Numbered from the stretch's first letter, positions 27,077 through 36,757 are shown. The stretch: 64,000 nucleotides of DNA from an uncultured Bacteroidota bacterium (GCA_903831575.1 CAIKYB010000037.1:142398-206397); one strand, 5' to 3'. Numbers and translations are program-made. Notes: a model not told the origin generated them from the sequence alone.

Positions 27077-27622
27077 TTACTTAAAACTGTCCTCCCGCAT
27101 TTTTTTCATCTTTTCCAATCCTAATTGTTTCGCAGTAGAAATGTTCTTTTCAGGGATAGTTTCAGGGTTAGGATATTTTTTTAATACATTTTCTATTTGA
27201 TCTTCTCTTAATAGATGCAACATTGGATAAGGAGATCGATTGGTATAATTTTCAGCATCATTTTTATCTGATCCTGCAAATTGGTATAAAGGATGGAAAG
27301 AAGCCACTTGGTAAAGACCTTCGTAACCTTCTTTTTTTAAAAGAGCTTCACTTAAATCCACCAATTCTAAATACGTGTCAAATATTGGAAATTGATTTGG
27401 AAAAATGATTAATGCGGTATCAATCTTGATTTCGTTATCCATTTTCATACAGATCTTGATTAATGACTGAAGCGCTATATTAAGATCTGCCTTTTCTATG
27501 ACTTCATAATGAATTGATTTTTCACGAACTGGCTTTGATGCAAAAGGACAAAAGTTTAATGCGATAACAACTCTTTTTAACCAGTTTTCCGTTTGAAGAA
27601 TGATATGATTAGATTTTTCCAA
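27077..27622 (-). CDS. DUF1415-type protein
   Basis: Cytoplasmic protein of 181 residues resembling the DUF1415 family. It has ENWLKRVVIALNFCPFASKP near the start, FHPLYQFAG in the middle, and NRSPYPMLHLLREDQIE, which are the recognisable blocks of that family. No biochemical role is known to me. It is the nearest of three genes that separate infC from rpmI, and it is followed by a 375-nt spacer. Confidence 0.85.
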   Translation of the reverse strand: MEKSNHIILQTENWLKRVVIALNFCPFASKPVREKSIHYEVIEKADLNIALQSLIKICMKMDNEIKIDTALIIFPNQFPIFDTYLELVDLSEALLKKEGYEGLYQVASFHPLYQFAGSDKNDAENYTNRSPYPMLHLLREDQIENVLKKYPNPETIPEKNISTAKQLGLEKMKKMREDSFK

Positions 27623-27684
27623 AATTTTTCTTCAAAGATATGTCCTACTTGCTTAGATCTTACATTAAAATAGGAGAAGGAAAA

Positions 27685-28455
27685 TTATCGAATGGGAATC
27701 AATGGGATGTCCATTAATGTTAGAATGAATAAGGTTAGCCCAAGCAAAAAATAAGTAAATGAAAATAACAGCACTTGATTTTTCTTTTTGAAAGCATAAT
27801 AGCTTGTTAGCGACACAATAGGAAATGCAATTACGCCCATGAATTGAATAATTCTTAAATCACCATGTTTTACGCTCCAGTTTAAGAAGTACAATCCTTT
27901 TTCTCCATCCAAACCTCCTATAGTATGAGACATCATCGACATCATCATTATTCCAACAAAAGAAAATAAAACAAATAATAACAAGCCCATTCTTATACCC
28001 CATGTATAATGTTGGCTTATCGGCATTTTTTTTTGTCTGAAAAAACTAAGGGTAAGGAAGATCATCATGAGTAAAAAGACGATATCGAAACTCGCCAATA
28101 TAACATAGAGCATGGAGTTGAATGGAGTGCTTATATTATAATAGGATGGCATTCCTCTAAAGGATTGAAAAAATATAATAGAAACAACAACAAACATTGA
28201 AACCACATTCACCCAACTGAAAATAGAAATTATTTTTTTTGAACTGAGATGAAACAATATCCAACCCAGATTCCATGAAATTAATCCAGTAGAAAGTGCA
28301 TATTTAAATGGCTTGGCGTAAGCATGCTCTCCAGTAATAAAAGTATGGTCAAAAGCTAAAAATCCAAGACAAATAAAAGCTATGATGAAATTGTAAATGC
28401 CAAACCAAAATAATAAAGCATTTCTTCTTCTGAGTTCTAACAAAAAAGTTTCCAT
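27685..28455 (-). CDS. Seven-helix membrane protein of unknown function
   Basis: A 256-residue integral membrane protein with about seven hydrophobic segments (roughly 16-36, 53-70, 78-98, 115-136, 152-175, 205-222 and 230-250). It is not recognised. Conserved-looking charged or polar spots are few: HTFITGEHAYAKPFKYALS between helices 1 and 2 and MSHTIGG near residue 180. It lies between rluF and the DUF1415 gene, on the same strand, with gaps of 144 and 62 nt. Confidence 0.75.
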   Translation of the reverse strand: METFLLELRRRNALLFWFGIYNFIIAFICLGFLAFDHTFITGEHAYAKPFKYALSTGLISWNLGWILFHLSSKKIISIFSWVNVVSMFVVVSIIFFQSFRGMPSYYNISTPFNSMLYVILASFDIVFLLMMIFLTLSFFRQKKMPISQHYTWGIRMGLLLFVLFSFVGIMMMSMMSHTIGGLDGEKGLYFLNWSVKHGDLRIIQFMGVIAFPIVSLTSYYAFKKKNQVLLFSFTYFLLGLTLFILTLMDIPLIPIR

Positions 28456-28599
28456 TAAGACAAATCTAAAATGATGAATAATTTCTAAAAAAATAGAAAT
28501 CTGGGTTACGGTCTTTGTTAGGATAATTGGTTACAAATGAATATTTTCAAAGATAAGTAATTAATTTAATCTTTAGGAAAAAAGTTTGTTTGTAAAATA

Positions 28600-29340
28600 T
28601 CACTCGCCAAACCCTTCATCGTTTTGTTGTGAAGTTTTACTGCTATCTCTAAGCATGTCACTGATAGCGACTAATTCATTAGGAGTGAAATAACGCCATT
28701 TCCCGGGGGGGATCCCATTAAGAGTGATATTCATTATTCTTGAACGAGTTAACGTAATAACTTTATATCCAAGTGATTCACACATTCGTCTGATTTGTCG
28801 ATTTAATCCTTGTTTTAGTATAATCCTGAATCGTTTCTCTCCTTCTTGTTTCACAAAACATTTCATTGTTTCTTTTCCCAATATTTTGACTCCGTTTTTC
28901 ATTTGAAGAACGAATTGACCATCTATTGATTTATCAACAGTAACAACGTATTCCTTTTCATGACCATTTCCTGCTCGTAAGATTTTATTTACGATATCGC
29001 CATCGTTTGTTAAAAAGATCAGCCCGTCAGATAATTTATCCAATCTTCCAATAGGAAAAATTCTAGATTTGTGGTTAATAAAATCAATAATGTTTGTTTT
29101 ATCTTTTCTATCGGTAGTACAAGTAACACCTTTGGGTTTGTTGAAAGCCAAATAAATAGTTGATTTCTTTTTTCGTAATGGTTCGCCATCAATTTTTACA
29201 TCATCACCTTCCTGTACACGATTTCCTTTTTGTGCATCCTTCCCATTTATAGTAACTCTACAATCTTCAATGTATTTATCGGCTTCTCTCCGACTGCAAA
29301 ATCCTGAGTCGCTGATATATTTATTTAAACTTGTATCCAA
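28600..29340 (-). CDS. rluF: 23S rRNA pseudouridine synthase RluF-type
   Basis: RNA-modifying enzyme of 246 residues. An N-terminal S4 RNA-binding domain (LNKYISDSGFCSRREADKYI) is followed by the RsuA-type catalytic domain, with the nucleophilic aspartate in GRLDKLSDGLIFLTNDGD and LKQGLNRQIRRMCESLGY later. The N-terminus and the LIFLTN motif favour RluF (23S U2604) over RluB or RsuA. It begins 68 nt after infC but is separated from it by an intrinsic terminator. Confidence 0.88.
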   Translation of the reverse strand: MDTSLNKYISDSGFCSRREADKYIEDCRVTINGKDAQKGNRVQEGDDVKIDGEPLRKKKSTIYLAFNKPKGVTCTTDRKDKTNIIDFINHKSRIFPIGRLDKLSDGLIFLTNDGDIVNKILRAGNGHEKEYVVTVDKSIDGQFVLQMKNGVKILGKETMKCFVKQEGEKRFRIILKQGLNRQIRRMCESLGYKVITLTRSRIMNITLNGIPPGKWRYFTPNELVAISDMLRDSSKTSQQNDEGFGE

Positions 29341-29358
29341 TGTCTGATTTTTTGCATT

Positions 29359-29388
29359 AAAAAAGCCATCTATTAAAGACAGCTTTTT
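29359..29388 (-). terminator. Intrinsic terminator between infC and rluF
   Basis: On the minus strand GCTGTCT-TTAAT-AGATGGC pairs over 7 bp (two G-U) and is followed by a T6 run. It ends the thrS-infC transcript before rluF, which shows that infC and rpmI are not one operon here. Confidence 0.75.
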
Positions 29389-29407
29389 ATGTATTTATTT
29401 TAAAAAA

Positions 29408-30067
29408 TTATTCAGGTTTATCAATAGTTGGAGATTCATCTGGTGTTTCTTCCGTTTTCTTTTCTACTAATTTGCCTAATTCAGATCCTCTTTTCTTTGT
29501 TTGTTGTGCCTTTGGTGCGAACATTACCAACATTCGCTTTCCTTCCATTTTCGGCAATCCTTCCAATGCACCAACATCTTTTAATCGATCGGCAAATTTT
29601 AATAGAAGTAATTCTCCTCTTTCTTTAAACATGATGGCTCTTCCTTTAAATTGAACATGTGCTTTTACTTTGTCGCCATCCGACAAGAATTTTTCTGCAT
29701 GTTTTACTTTAAATTCAAAATCATGATCATCCGTATTTGGCGTAAAACGAATTTCTTTAACCTCGCTGGTTTTAGATTTCGCTTTCATTTCCTTTTTCTT
29801 TTTCTTCTCGTCGTACAAGAATTTATTGTAGTCGATGATTTTACATACTGGAGGATTAGCACCTGGTGAAATTTCTACTAAATCTAATTGTTGAGACTGA
29901 GCGATTTTAAGTGCATCCGGTGTTGGGTAAATACCTGGTTCCAGATTTTCGCCTACAAGTCTTACTTCCAGTGCCTTGATCATGTAGTTGGTACGATGCT
30001 CTTGTTGTTGTTCTTTTTTAAATCGAGGATTAAATGCTCCTCTCGGTGGTCTTGGTGGAAATGCCAT
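29408..30067 (-). CDS. infC: Translation initiation factor IF-3
   Basis: IF-3 of 219 residues: N-domain with ALEVRLVGENLEPGIYPTPDALKIA and SPGANPPVCKIIDYNKFLYD, a Lys-rich linker, then C-domain with KEIRFTPNTDDHDFEFKVKHAEKFL. A ~20-residue acidic tail rich in Glu and Pro (KKTEETPDESP) extends the usual end, and there is a Pro/Arg-rich N-terminal stretch (MAFPPRPPRGAFNPRF). The start is ATG rather than the rare AUU used by E. coli infC. It follows thrS by 54 nt. Confidence 0.95.
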   Translation of the reverse strand: MAFPPRPPRGAFNPRFKKEQQQEHRTNYMIKALEVRLVGENLEPGIYPTPDALKIAQSQQLDLVEISPGANPPVCKIIDYNKFLYDEKKKKKEMKAKSKTSEVKEIRFTPNTDDHDFEFKVKHAEKFLSDGDKVKAHVQFKGRAIMFKERGELLLLKFADRLKDVGALEGLPKMEGKRMLVMFAPKAQQTKKRGSELGKLVEKKTEETPDESPTIDKPE

Positions 30068-30121
30068 TTAGTTGTTTTGGTTTACAATAGTGTTGTTTAT
30101 TAAAATCTTATACAAATTACG

Positions 30122-32056
30122 TTATTCTCCTCTTCTTTCTAATATTTCTGCGGATAATCCTGTAATAAATTCATTTACGTCTTTCACGCCCATATCTCCT
30201 TTGCCTTGTCTGCGAACGGCCACTTTATCTTCATTCATTTCTTTTTCGCCAATGACTAACATGTAGGGGACTTTCATCATTTCAGTATCACGAATTTTCT
30301 TTCCAATTTTTTCATTTCGGTCATCAATTTCTACACGAATATCAGCTTTTTTAAGCTTTTGCAAAATTGTATTGGCATAATCCATAAACTTATCGCTTAT
30401 GGGAAGGATTTTAACTTGTAAAGGCGAAATCCAAACGGGGAATTTTCCCGCATAATGTTCCAATAAAAATCCGATGAATCTTTCATGAGTTCCTAATGGT
30501 GCACGGTGAATAATTAACGGTACTTCTGGAGTGTTATGCTGGTTAGTAAATGACAATTTGAATTTATTGCCGCTGTTGAAGTCAACCTGATTCGTTGCTA
30601 AGGTGAATTCTCTTCCAATCGCACTCCAGATTTGTACATCAATCTTAGGACCATAAAAAGCGGCTTCATCTTGCACTTCGACAAAAGGAATATCAGAATC
30701 GATAAGTACTTGTCTTACCATCGTTTCAGTTTGTTGCCACAATTCTGGTTCATTCACATATTTCTGTCCAAGTTTTGCAGGGTCGTGCAAACTCAATCTC
30801 ATTACATATTTGTCAATGCCAAAGATTTTAAAATATTTTAGATACATTTCATTTACTGCTCTAAATTCTGATCCGAATTGTTCTTTATTACAATAAATAT
30901 GAGCATCATTCATGTGCAAGCATCTTACTCTCATGAGTCCAAATAATTCTCCACTTTGTTCGTATCTGTAACAAGTGCCGTATTCAGCAATTCGATAAGG
31001 AAGATCTTTGTAGCTTTTAGGTTCCGCATCAAATATTTTATGATGATGAGGACAATTCATTGCCTTTAAATAATATTTTGTGCCATCTAGTTCCATTGGA
31101 GGAAACATACTATCAGCGTAATATGGTAAATGGCCGCTGGTGAGATACATGCTTTCCTTAGCAATATGAGGCGTAACAACTCTTTTATAGCCTGCAACAG
31201 CTTCCGTTTCTTTTGCCAGCTTCTCTAGTTCTTCTATTATGATAGTACCATTTGGCATCCATAACGGTAAGCCTTGGCCGACATCATCATCCATTGTGAA
31301 AATAGATAGTTCCTTTCCTAATTTTCGATGATCTCTTTTTTTTGCTTCTTCGAGCATGAGCAAATATTCCTCAAGTTCTTTTTGATTAGGAAATGTAATG
31401 CCATAAATTCTTGTAAGTTGCTTATTCTTCTCATCACCTTTCCAATATGCACCTGCAACACTGGTTAGTTTTATAGCTTTAATAAAACCGGTAGAAGGAA
31501 TGTGCGGGCCACGACATAAATCGGTAAAACTACCTTGAGTATAGAAACTAATTTCTCCATCAGTCAGATTGTTCAGCAAGTCTAACTTGTACTCATCTCC
31601 TTTTTCTGAAAAATAATTTATAGCATCTGCTTTCGGCATCGCTTTTTTTACATAAGCATTGTTTTGTTTGGCAAACTCATTCATCTTCTTTTCAAGAGTG
31701 ATCAAATCATCTTCACTCATTTTAGTATCGCCTAAATCAATGTCGTAATAAAATCCTTTATCAATTGCAGGGCCAACCCAGAATTTTGCATGAGGGAAAG
31801 TAGTTTGAACTGCTTCAGCCATCAAATGTGCTGAGGAGTGCCAGAAAGTAGATTTCCCTTCTGTGTCATCCCAGGTAAGTAATTTGAATGTGGCATCAGT
31901 TTCTATTGGTTTTGTTATATCACAAACTTCCCCGTTAACTGTCGCTGCTAATACCTTTCTAGCCAATCCTTCACTTATAGACTTCGCAATATCCATTGCA
32001 GTAGAACCCTTTGAATATTCTCTGACAGAACCGTCGGGTAGTGTAATTTTTATCAT
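30122..32056 (-). CDS. thrS: Threonyl-tRNA synthetase
   Basis: Class II synthetase of 644 residues. It has a TGS domain (ITLPDGSVREYSKGSTAMDIA), an editing domain with HSSAHLMAEA and the late TDLCRGPHIPSTG, and a catalytic core with AMNCPHHHKIF and HRAPLGTHERFIGFLLEHYAG. An anticodon-binding domain follows (PYMLVIGEKEMNEDKVAVR). The zinc ligands in the core are present. A TAAATTTG promoter element lies 32 nt upstream; I saw no T-box or tRNA-like leader. Confidence 0.97.
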   Translation of the reverse strand: MIKITLPDGSVREYSKGSTAMDIAKSISEGLARKVLAATVNGEVCDITKPIETDATFKLLTWDDTEGKSTFWHSSAHLMAEAVQTTFPHAKFWVGPAIDKGFYYDIDLGDTKMSEDDLITLEKKMNEFAKQNNAYVKKAMPKADAINYFSEKGDEYKLDLLNNLTDGEISFYTQGSFTDLCRGPHIPSTGFIKAIKLTSVAGAYWKGDEKNKQLTRIYGITFPNQKELEEYLLMLEEAKKRDHRKLGKELSIFTMDDDVGQGLPLWMPNGTIIIEELEKLAKETEAVAGYKRVVTPHIAKESMYLTSGHLPYYADSMFPPMELDGTKYYLKAMNCPHHHKIFDAEPKSYKDLPYRIAEYGTCYRYEQSGELFGLMRVRCLHMNDAHIYCNKEQFGSEFRAVNEMYLKYFKIFGIDKYVMRLSLHDPAKLGQKYVNEPELWQQTETMVRQVLIDSDIPFVEVQDEAAFYGPKIDVQIWSAIGREFTLATNQVDFNSGNKFKLSFTNQHNTPEVPLIIHRAPLGTHERFIGFLLEHYAGKFPVWISPLQVKILPISDKFMDYANTILQKLKKADIRVEIDDRNEKIGKKIRDTEMMKVPYMLVIGEKEMNEDKVAVRRQGKGDMGVKDVNEFITGLSAEILERRGE

Positions 32057-32087
32057 ATTTTAATCGTTCTTTCTTCTTAATTTTAGT

Positions 32088-32095
32088 CAAATTTA
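32088..32095 (-). promoter_or_regulatory. -7 element of thrS
   Basis: TAAATTTG (TAnnTTTG) lies 32 nt upstream of the thrS ATG, in the 127-nt divergent spacer. Confidence 0.55.
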
Positions 32096-32152
32096 ACGAA
32101 GTCTTGGCTAATTGCGTAAGAGATTTATATATTTTGACTAATAATTCATCAT

Positions 32153-32160
32153 TATTTTTG
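32153..32160 (+). promoter_or_regulatory. -7 element of the exported protein at 32184
   Basis: TATTTTTG lies 24 nt before the ATG. A TTTTG about 16 nt farther upstream is a reasonable -33 partner. It shares the divergent spacer with the thrS promoter. Confidence 0.6.
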
Positions 32161-32183
32161 CGTGTTGCCAATTTATAAAGAAT

Positions 32184-33233
32184 ATGATTCGATTTTTTAC
32201 ATTTTTATTTTTCACGATTTCAACAAATTATTGCTTAAGTCAAAATCTAAATGGCCAATGGAAAGGTACTTTTGTTGATAAAAGCACTGGGGTTGGAAAT
32301 TATGCTGGGGATAAATGTGATTATGTGATAGAGCTAGATGTAAATGGCGTTATAATATCTGGTTCCTCCTATACTTATTTCACAGAAAATGGGAAACGTT
32401 TTTTCACTATTTGTAAATTAGAAGGATCATTTGATGTCAAAAAAAAATATTTAGAAATCAAAGAAACCGAAAGAACAAAAACTAATATTCCCATAAACAT
32501 TAGAAACTGTTTTCAAGTACACAGACTTACTTATTTCAAACAATCAGATACAGAGACTTTAGAAGGTAATTGGATTCCAGCGCCTCATCAAACAGGTAAC
32601 TGTGGCAATGGGTCTACAATATTAACACGTCGTTCTTTAATTAATAGTTATCCCAATGCTTTGTCGAAATCAAATAAAAATGAAGGGCCTGATAAAACCA
32701 ACTCTATAATAAATAATAATAAATCGGAAGAATCATTGAAGGCTGATTCTAAAAAGAAAATTTCTAATCTGAAAACTGAGGAAAGTACGCGAAATCAGAA
32801 ATCAACCGAGGATCCTGTTAAAATTTTAGGCAACACTATATCACCTGAATTAGAGAGTGCTAAGTTATCTACTCAGAAAATTGAAACCAGAAAAAATACG
32901 GTTTTGAAAACAATAGAAGTTGAAAATCATACTATAAAAGTTGATTTGTATGATAATGGTGATATTGATGGGGATAGTGTTTCCTTATTTTATAATGGGA
33001 AATTATTATTATCAAATAAAAGACTGACCGAAAAAGCAATTAGCTTTAATCTTAATTTAGAAAATAATGAATCTAATAATGAGTTGATTATGTATGCCGA
33101 AAATCTTGGTACAATTCCTCCTAATACAGCATTGATGGTTATTACAGATGGCCATCATCGATATGAAGTCAGGATTACTTCCGACTTAGAAAAAAGTGGC
33201 GTGATAAGATTTATGCAAAAAGAGAAAAAGTAA
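32184..33233 (+). CDS. Exported two-domain protein of unknown function
   Basis: A 349-residue protein with a signal peptide (MIRFFTFLFFTIST, cleavage near CLSQ). The N-terminal domain starts LNGQWKGTFVDKSTG, a lipocalin-like 'GxWxG' opening. A low-complexity Lys/Ser/Glu linker covers about residues 155-245. The C-terminal beta domain contains VDLYDNGDIDGDSVSLFYNG and AENLGTIPPNTALMVI, a module I recall from many Bacteroidetes surface or periplasmic proteins. Function unknown. Confidence 0.8.
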   Translation: MIRFFTFLFFTISTNYCLSQNLNGQWKGTFVDKSTGVGNYAGDKCDYVIELDVNGVIISGSSYTYFTENGKRFFTICKLEGSFDVKKKYLEIKETERTKTNIPINIRNCFQVHRLTYFKQSDTETLEGNWIPAPHQTGNCGNGSTILTRRSLINSYPNALSKSNKNEGPDKTNSIINNNKSEESLKADSKKKISNLKTEESTRNQKSTEDPVKILGNTISPELESAKLSTQKIETRKNTVLKTIEVENHTIKVDLYDNGDIDGDSVSLFYNGKLLLSNKRLTEKAISFNLNLENNESNNELIMYAENLGTIPPNTALMVITDGHHRYEVRITSDLEKSGVIRFMQKEKK

Positions 33234-33258
33234 TTGTTGGGAAATAATATTTATTTTT

Positions 33259-33768
33259 ATGTTTCAAAATAAACGTCCCATTATTTTTATTAATAAGGGT
33301 GCGATAGATTCCATACTTGATTATACTTCACTGGTAATAATTCTTTTTATTTGGGGATTTACTTTTATAAATTACAAACATCTTCCTGATATTATTCCTA
33401 CACATTTCAACTCAAATGGAGTTGTGGATGATTATGGCTCTAAAAATACAATTTGGATTTTACCTATTATAAGTACAGCTGTTTTTATTTTATTTACTGT
33501 TTTAAATAAGTTCCCTCACCAATTTAATTACATGGTGAAGATTACTGCTGATAATGCTGAAAAGCAATACAGGCTTGCAACAAGAATAATGCGAATTTTG
33601 AAATTTAATATTTCGCTTCTATTTTTCTGTATTATTATAAAAGTCGTTGGTTCAAGTTTGGATAAAAATTCAAGTCTTGAATGGTGGCTTATTCCTTTGT
33701 TATTGTTAACTATAATTACCCCAACCTTCTATTTAGTTATAGTTTCTGGATCGAAAAAAATGAGATAA
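33259..33768 (+). CDS. DUF1648-type membrane protein
   Basis: A 169-residue inner-membrane protein with about four helices. Between helices 1 and 2 lies YKHLPDIIPTHFNSNGVVDDYGSK, the characteristic 'lP..ip.Hf...G..d..g.k' block of DUF1648. That family occurs in SdpI-type immunity proteins and other small membrane proteins. It lies 25 nt after the exported protein, so the two may be co-transcribed. A specific role is not assignable. Confidence 0.85.
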   Translation: MFQNKRPIIFINKGAIDSILDYTSLVIILFIWGFTFINYKHLPDIIPTHFNSNGVVDDYGSKNTIWILPIISTAVFILFTVLNKFPHQFNYMVKITADNAEKQYRLATRIMRILKFNISLLFFCIIIKVVGSSLDKNSSLEWWLIPLLLLTIITPTFYLVIVSGSKKMR

Positions 33769-33771
33769 AAT

Positions 33772-36135
33772 TTAAAATTTAAAATTCCAGGTTACTGCAG
33801 GTATGATTGGAAATATTGACACTTGTTTCCCTTGAATTTGAAGAGAACCGTCAAGTGGATTTCCTGTCTGATCAAAATAAATAAAATAAGGGTTCTTTCT
33901 GCTATATGCATTATAAACACTAAATACCCATTCTGTTTTCAACTTTCTATTTTGATTCTTTTTTGGAGTAAGGATTGCAGAAAGATCTAAACGATGGTAA
34001 GAAGGAAGTCTGTATTGATTTATTCGGCTATACTCTTGCGTTAGTACATTGCCAATAATATAAAACCGCTGTGGCAAGGTTGCTGCATTGCCAGTACCAT
34101 AAACAAATGATGCAGATATTTTCCATTTTTTATTCAATTCGTAAAGTGCTACAATGCTTAAATCATTTCTGCGATCATATTTTGCAGGATATTTATCTCC
34201 GGAATTAAGTTCTGGAAATTGTCTCCAGGTCCAGCTTAAAGAATAACCAATCCAACCCGTAAGTCTTCCTTTGATTTTATTAATAAACAATTCTGTTCCA
34301 TAACTCCATCCTTTTCCAAAAACAAATGAATTTTCTGTGTCATCCAAAGTATTCGGCGTGTACCCATCTTTATATTCAATTTGATTTTGCATCTGCTTAT
34401 AATAAACTTCAAATGAAGTTTCATAAGTATTGTTCTTGAAGTTCTTAAATAATCCTGCGGCATAAAGCCAGCTTATTTGAGGCTTTACTTTATAAGTACT
34501 AGGAACCCATAAGTCTGTAGGAAGTGTAGTGCCTGAATTGCTTACCAAATGAATATATTGTAAGTTTCTAGTGACAGAAGCCTTTACAGACATTTTTTCA
34601 TTGATGGAATAACGCAAAGTTAACCTTGGCTCTAAGCCTCCATAATATTTTACCTGCTGTCCTTTTGTAGTAATAATGCTATCGATTCTATTTCCATCTG
34701 CATCAGTATTATATATTTTATTAGGCCCAACCTGTTGAAAAAAACTATATCTGATTCCTGCATTTATTTGAAATTTAGGAGACAATTCCCAATCATCCTG
34801 AAAATAAGCCGCACCTTCACGAGCGTATTTTACCTGTGCATTTAAAGGGTTAAAAACGACGGAGTCTTGTTTTCCACTTATTACAGAAGGTGTGAATTTA
34901 TGAAAAGTATACAACGCTCCAAACTTGATTTTATGTTTAGCATATGGATAAAAATCAAAATCTTGTTTGATACTTAAATCTTGTATTCCAGATGCTAATT
35001 TTATTTCGAAGTTATTTTGCGTTGCTTTAAAAGTGAAATTGTAATTATTGAAAATTGCTGTTGTATTGGCAAATAATTTTTTATTGAAAACGTGGTTCCA
35101 TCTAATCGTACCTGTGGCATTTCCCCATGGGATATTTATTTTCAAACTTTGTCTTGAATTGGAGAAATCAAAAACATCTCTGCCAAAATAGCCGCTAAGA
35201 TACAATCTGTCTTTGTCATTAAATTGGTAATTCAATTTTGCATTTACATCATAAAAATAATAACCGGAACCACTGAATTGGCTTGATTTACTCATGAATG
35301 GTTTGGATAAAGCATCTATGTAAGTTCTTCTTGCTGAAACAATAAAAGATGATTTGTTTTTTACAATAGGACCTTGAATGGAAACCCTAGAAGCGATTAA
35401 ACCAATACCTCCATCTACCTGAAACTTTTTATTATTGCCATCTTTCATCGAAATATCTAGAACACTTGACAAACGGCCTCCATATTGCGCAGGCATTCCT
35501 CCTTTAATTAGAGATACATTTTTAATAGCATCTGCATTAAAAATAGAAAAGAAACCGAATAAATGACCGGTATTGTATACAGCTGCATCATCCAATAAAA
35601 TCAAATTTTGATCGGCTCCTCCCCCTCTAACGTATATTCCTGCACTGCCTTCTCCAGCATTTTTTACACCTGGTAATAATTGAATAACTTTTAGCAAATC
35701 TACCTCACCAAGAAAAGCCGGAACAGATTTGATTTGTTCAATCGGAAGTACAATTTTACTCATTTGAGCAGTCTTGACATTTTGTTCTCTTTTTTTTGAA
35801 GTAACAATAATTTCTTCAGACAAATTCTGCCCTGATATAAGCGATATGTTTAACGCTGTATCTGAATGAATTTCCAGATTAATAATTTCAGATTTGTATC
35901 CAACGAAAGTTGTTACAATTGTATAGGCCCCTTCATTAACTGTAATAGAATAAAATCCAAACAAATTAGTTGTAATGCCTTTTGAATTACCTTTTACAGA
36001 AACGCTAGCCCCTATTAAAGATTCGCCTGTTGACAAATCCCGAACATATCCATTAATTGTAAATCTTTTTTGAGCAACGCTTTGATTAAAAAAAACAATT
36101 AAAAAGAAAAAAAACAGAAGGTATTTGATTCGCAT
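33772..36135 (-). CDS. TonB-dependent outer-membrane receptor
   Basis: Outer-membrane receptor of 787 residues. After a signal peptide (to about SVAQ) comes a carboxypeptidase-regulatory-like Ig domain (FTINGYVRDLSTGESLIGAS, residues ~24-110). Next is a plug domain (VDLLKVIQLLPGVKNAGEGS, GIYVRGGGADQNLILLDDA) and a 22-strand-type barrel ending in an aromatic beta-signal (VTWNFKF). It is not SusC-like in length and has no SusD partner. It follows a DUF3347 gene by 10 nt, which hints at metal-related import; the ligand cannot be read from sequence. Confidence 0.92.
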   Translation of the reverse strand: MRIKYLLFFFFLIVFFNQSVAQKRFTINGYVRDLSTGESLIGASVSVKGNSKGITTNLFGFYSITVNEGAYTIVTTFVGYKSEIINLEIHSDTALNISLISGQNLSEEIIVTSKKREQNVKTAQMSKIVLPIEQIKSVPAFLGEVDLLKVIQLLPGVKNAGEGSAGIYVRGGGADQNLILLDDAAVYNTGHLFGFFSIFNADAIKNVSLIKGGMPAQYGGRLSSVLDISMKDGNNKKFQVDGGIGLIASRVSIQGPIVKNKSSFIVSARRTYIDALSKPFMSKSSQFSGSGYYFYDVNAKLNYQFNDKDRLYLSGYFGRDVFDFSNSRQSLKINIPWGNATGTIRWNHVFNKKLFANTTAIFNNYNFTFKATQNNFEIKLASGIQDLSIKQDFDFYPYAKHKIKFGALYTFHKFTPSVISGKQDSVVFNPLNAQVKYAREGAAYFQDDWELSPKFQINAGIRYSFFQQVGPNKIYNTDADGNRIDSIITTKGQQVKYYGGLEPRLTLRYSINEKMSVKASVTRNLQYIHLVSNSGTTLPTDLWVPSTYKVKPQISWLYAAGLFKNFKNNTYETSFEVYYKQMQNQIEYKDGYTPNTLDDTENSFVFGKGWSYGTELFINKIKGRLTGWIGYSLSWTWRQFPELNSGDKYPAKYDRRNDLSIVALYELNKKWKISASFVYGTGNAATLPQRFYIIGNVLTQEYSRINQYRLPSYHRLDLSAILTPKKNQNRKLKTEWVFSVYNAYSRKNPYFIYFDQTGNPLDGSLQIQGKQVSIFPIIPAVTWNFKF

Positions 36136-36145
36136 TATGATATAA

Positions 36146-36757
36146 TTATTCTGCTATAATAGAATCCTTAACTTCACCACAATGAAGCATAGTACCTTTA
36201 TAAACAGGGTGAGTCTTTCCTAAATAGGGGTTTACGATTTCATTGCTCTTGCTAATCCAATTGGCTGGAATAGAATCTTCTATTGCCATCGGACAATTCT
36301 GAAGATAAAGAGTTGGACCTTCATATTTAATCGCATAAAAAAATGACGGGAACATCATATCTGTCAAACTACTGAAATCTTTTCTCATTTCACTTATGGA
36401 AGTTTGATGATTTATAGATTCGGCATTCATACGAATGTCATTAATTGTAGCCATTACCGTTTCAAAAACAGAAGTAGTATCATTTTTTAATTCTGTAGTA
36501 TCAATTGTATTTAAAGCATCTATGAATTCGTTCGTTTTAATTCTGATAAGATTGGTATCAGATTCCACAAAAGCATCTTTTAAAACAAGATATGTATCTG
36601 TTACTTTAGCAACGGATGCATTGAAAGCGTTTGAATGTTTTTGAATATTTAGTGGTAGCACTTTTACATCTTCCTTATCTTTTTTCCTTAAAAAGAACCA
36701 ATATGTAGCTGTTAAAGACAATCCTACTATTAGTAATACTAGTATTTTACTTTTCAT
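36146..36757 (-). CDS. DUF3347-type membrane-anchored protein
   Basis: A 203-residue protein with one N-terminal transmembrane segment (ILVLLIVGLSLTATYWFFL). A helical domain follows (VTDTYLVLKDAFVESD), then a C-terminal block YLQNCPMAIEDSIPANWISK and YLGKTHPVYKGTMLHCGEV, which matches my recollection of DUF3347. Proteins with this domain often accompany CusB-like or copper-handling genes. The Cys/Met/His-rich C-terminal block could bind metal. It is first in a two-gene unit with the TonB receptor. Confidence 0.82.
   Translation of the reverse strand: MKSKILVLLIVGLSLTATYWFFLRKKDKEDVKVLPLNIQKHSNAFNASVAKVTDTYLVLKDAFVESDTNLIRIKTNEFIDALNTIDTTELKNDTTSVFETVMATINDIRMNAESINHQTSISEMRKDFSSLTDMMFPSFFYAIKYEGPTLYLQNCPMAIEDSIPANWISKSNEIVNPYLGKTHPVYKGTMLHCGEVKDSIIAE

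Noticed and set aside
31971-32171. 66-codon minus-strand ORF at the start of thrS
   Set aside because: Overlaps the thrS start and promoter in another frame; Lys-rich by base composition only.
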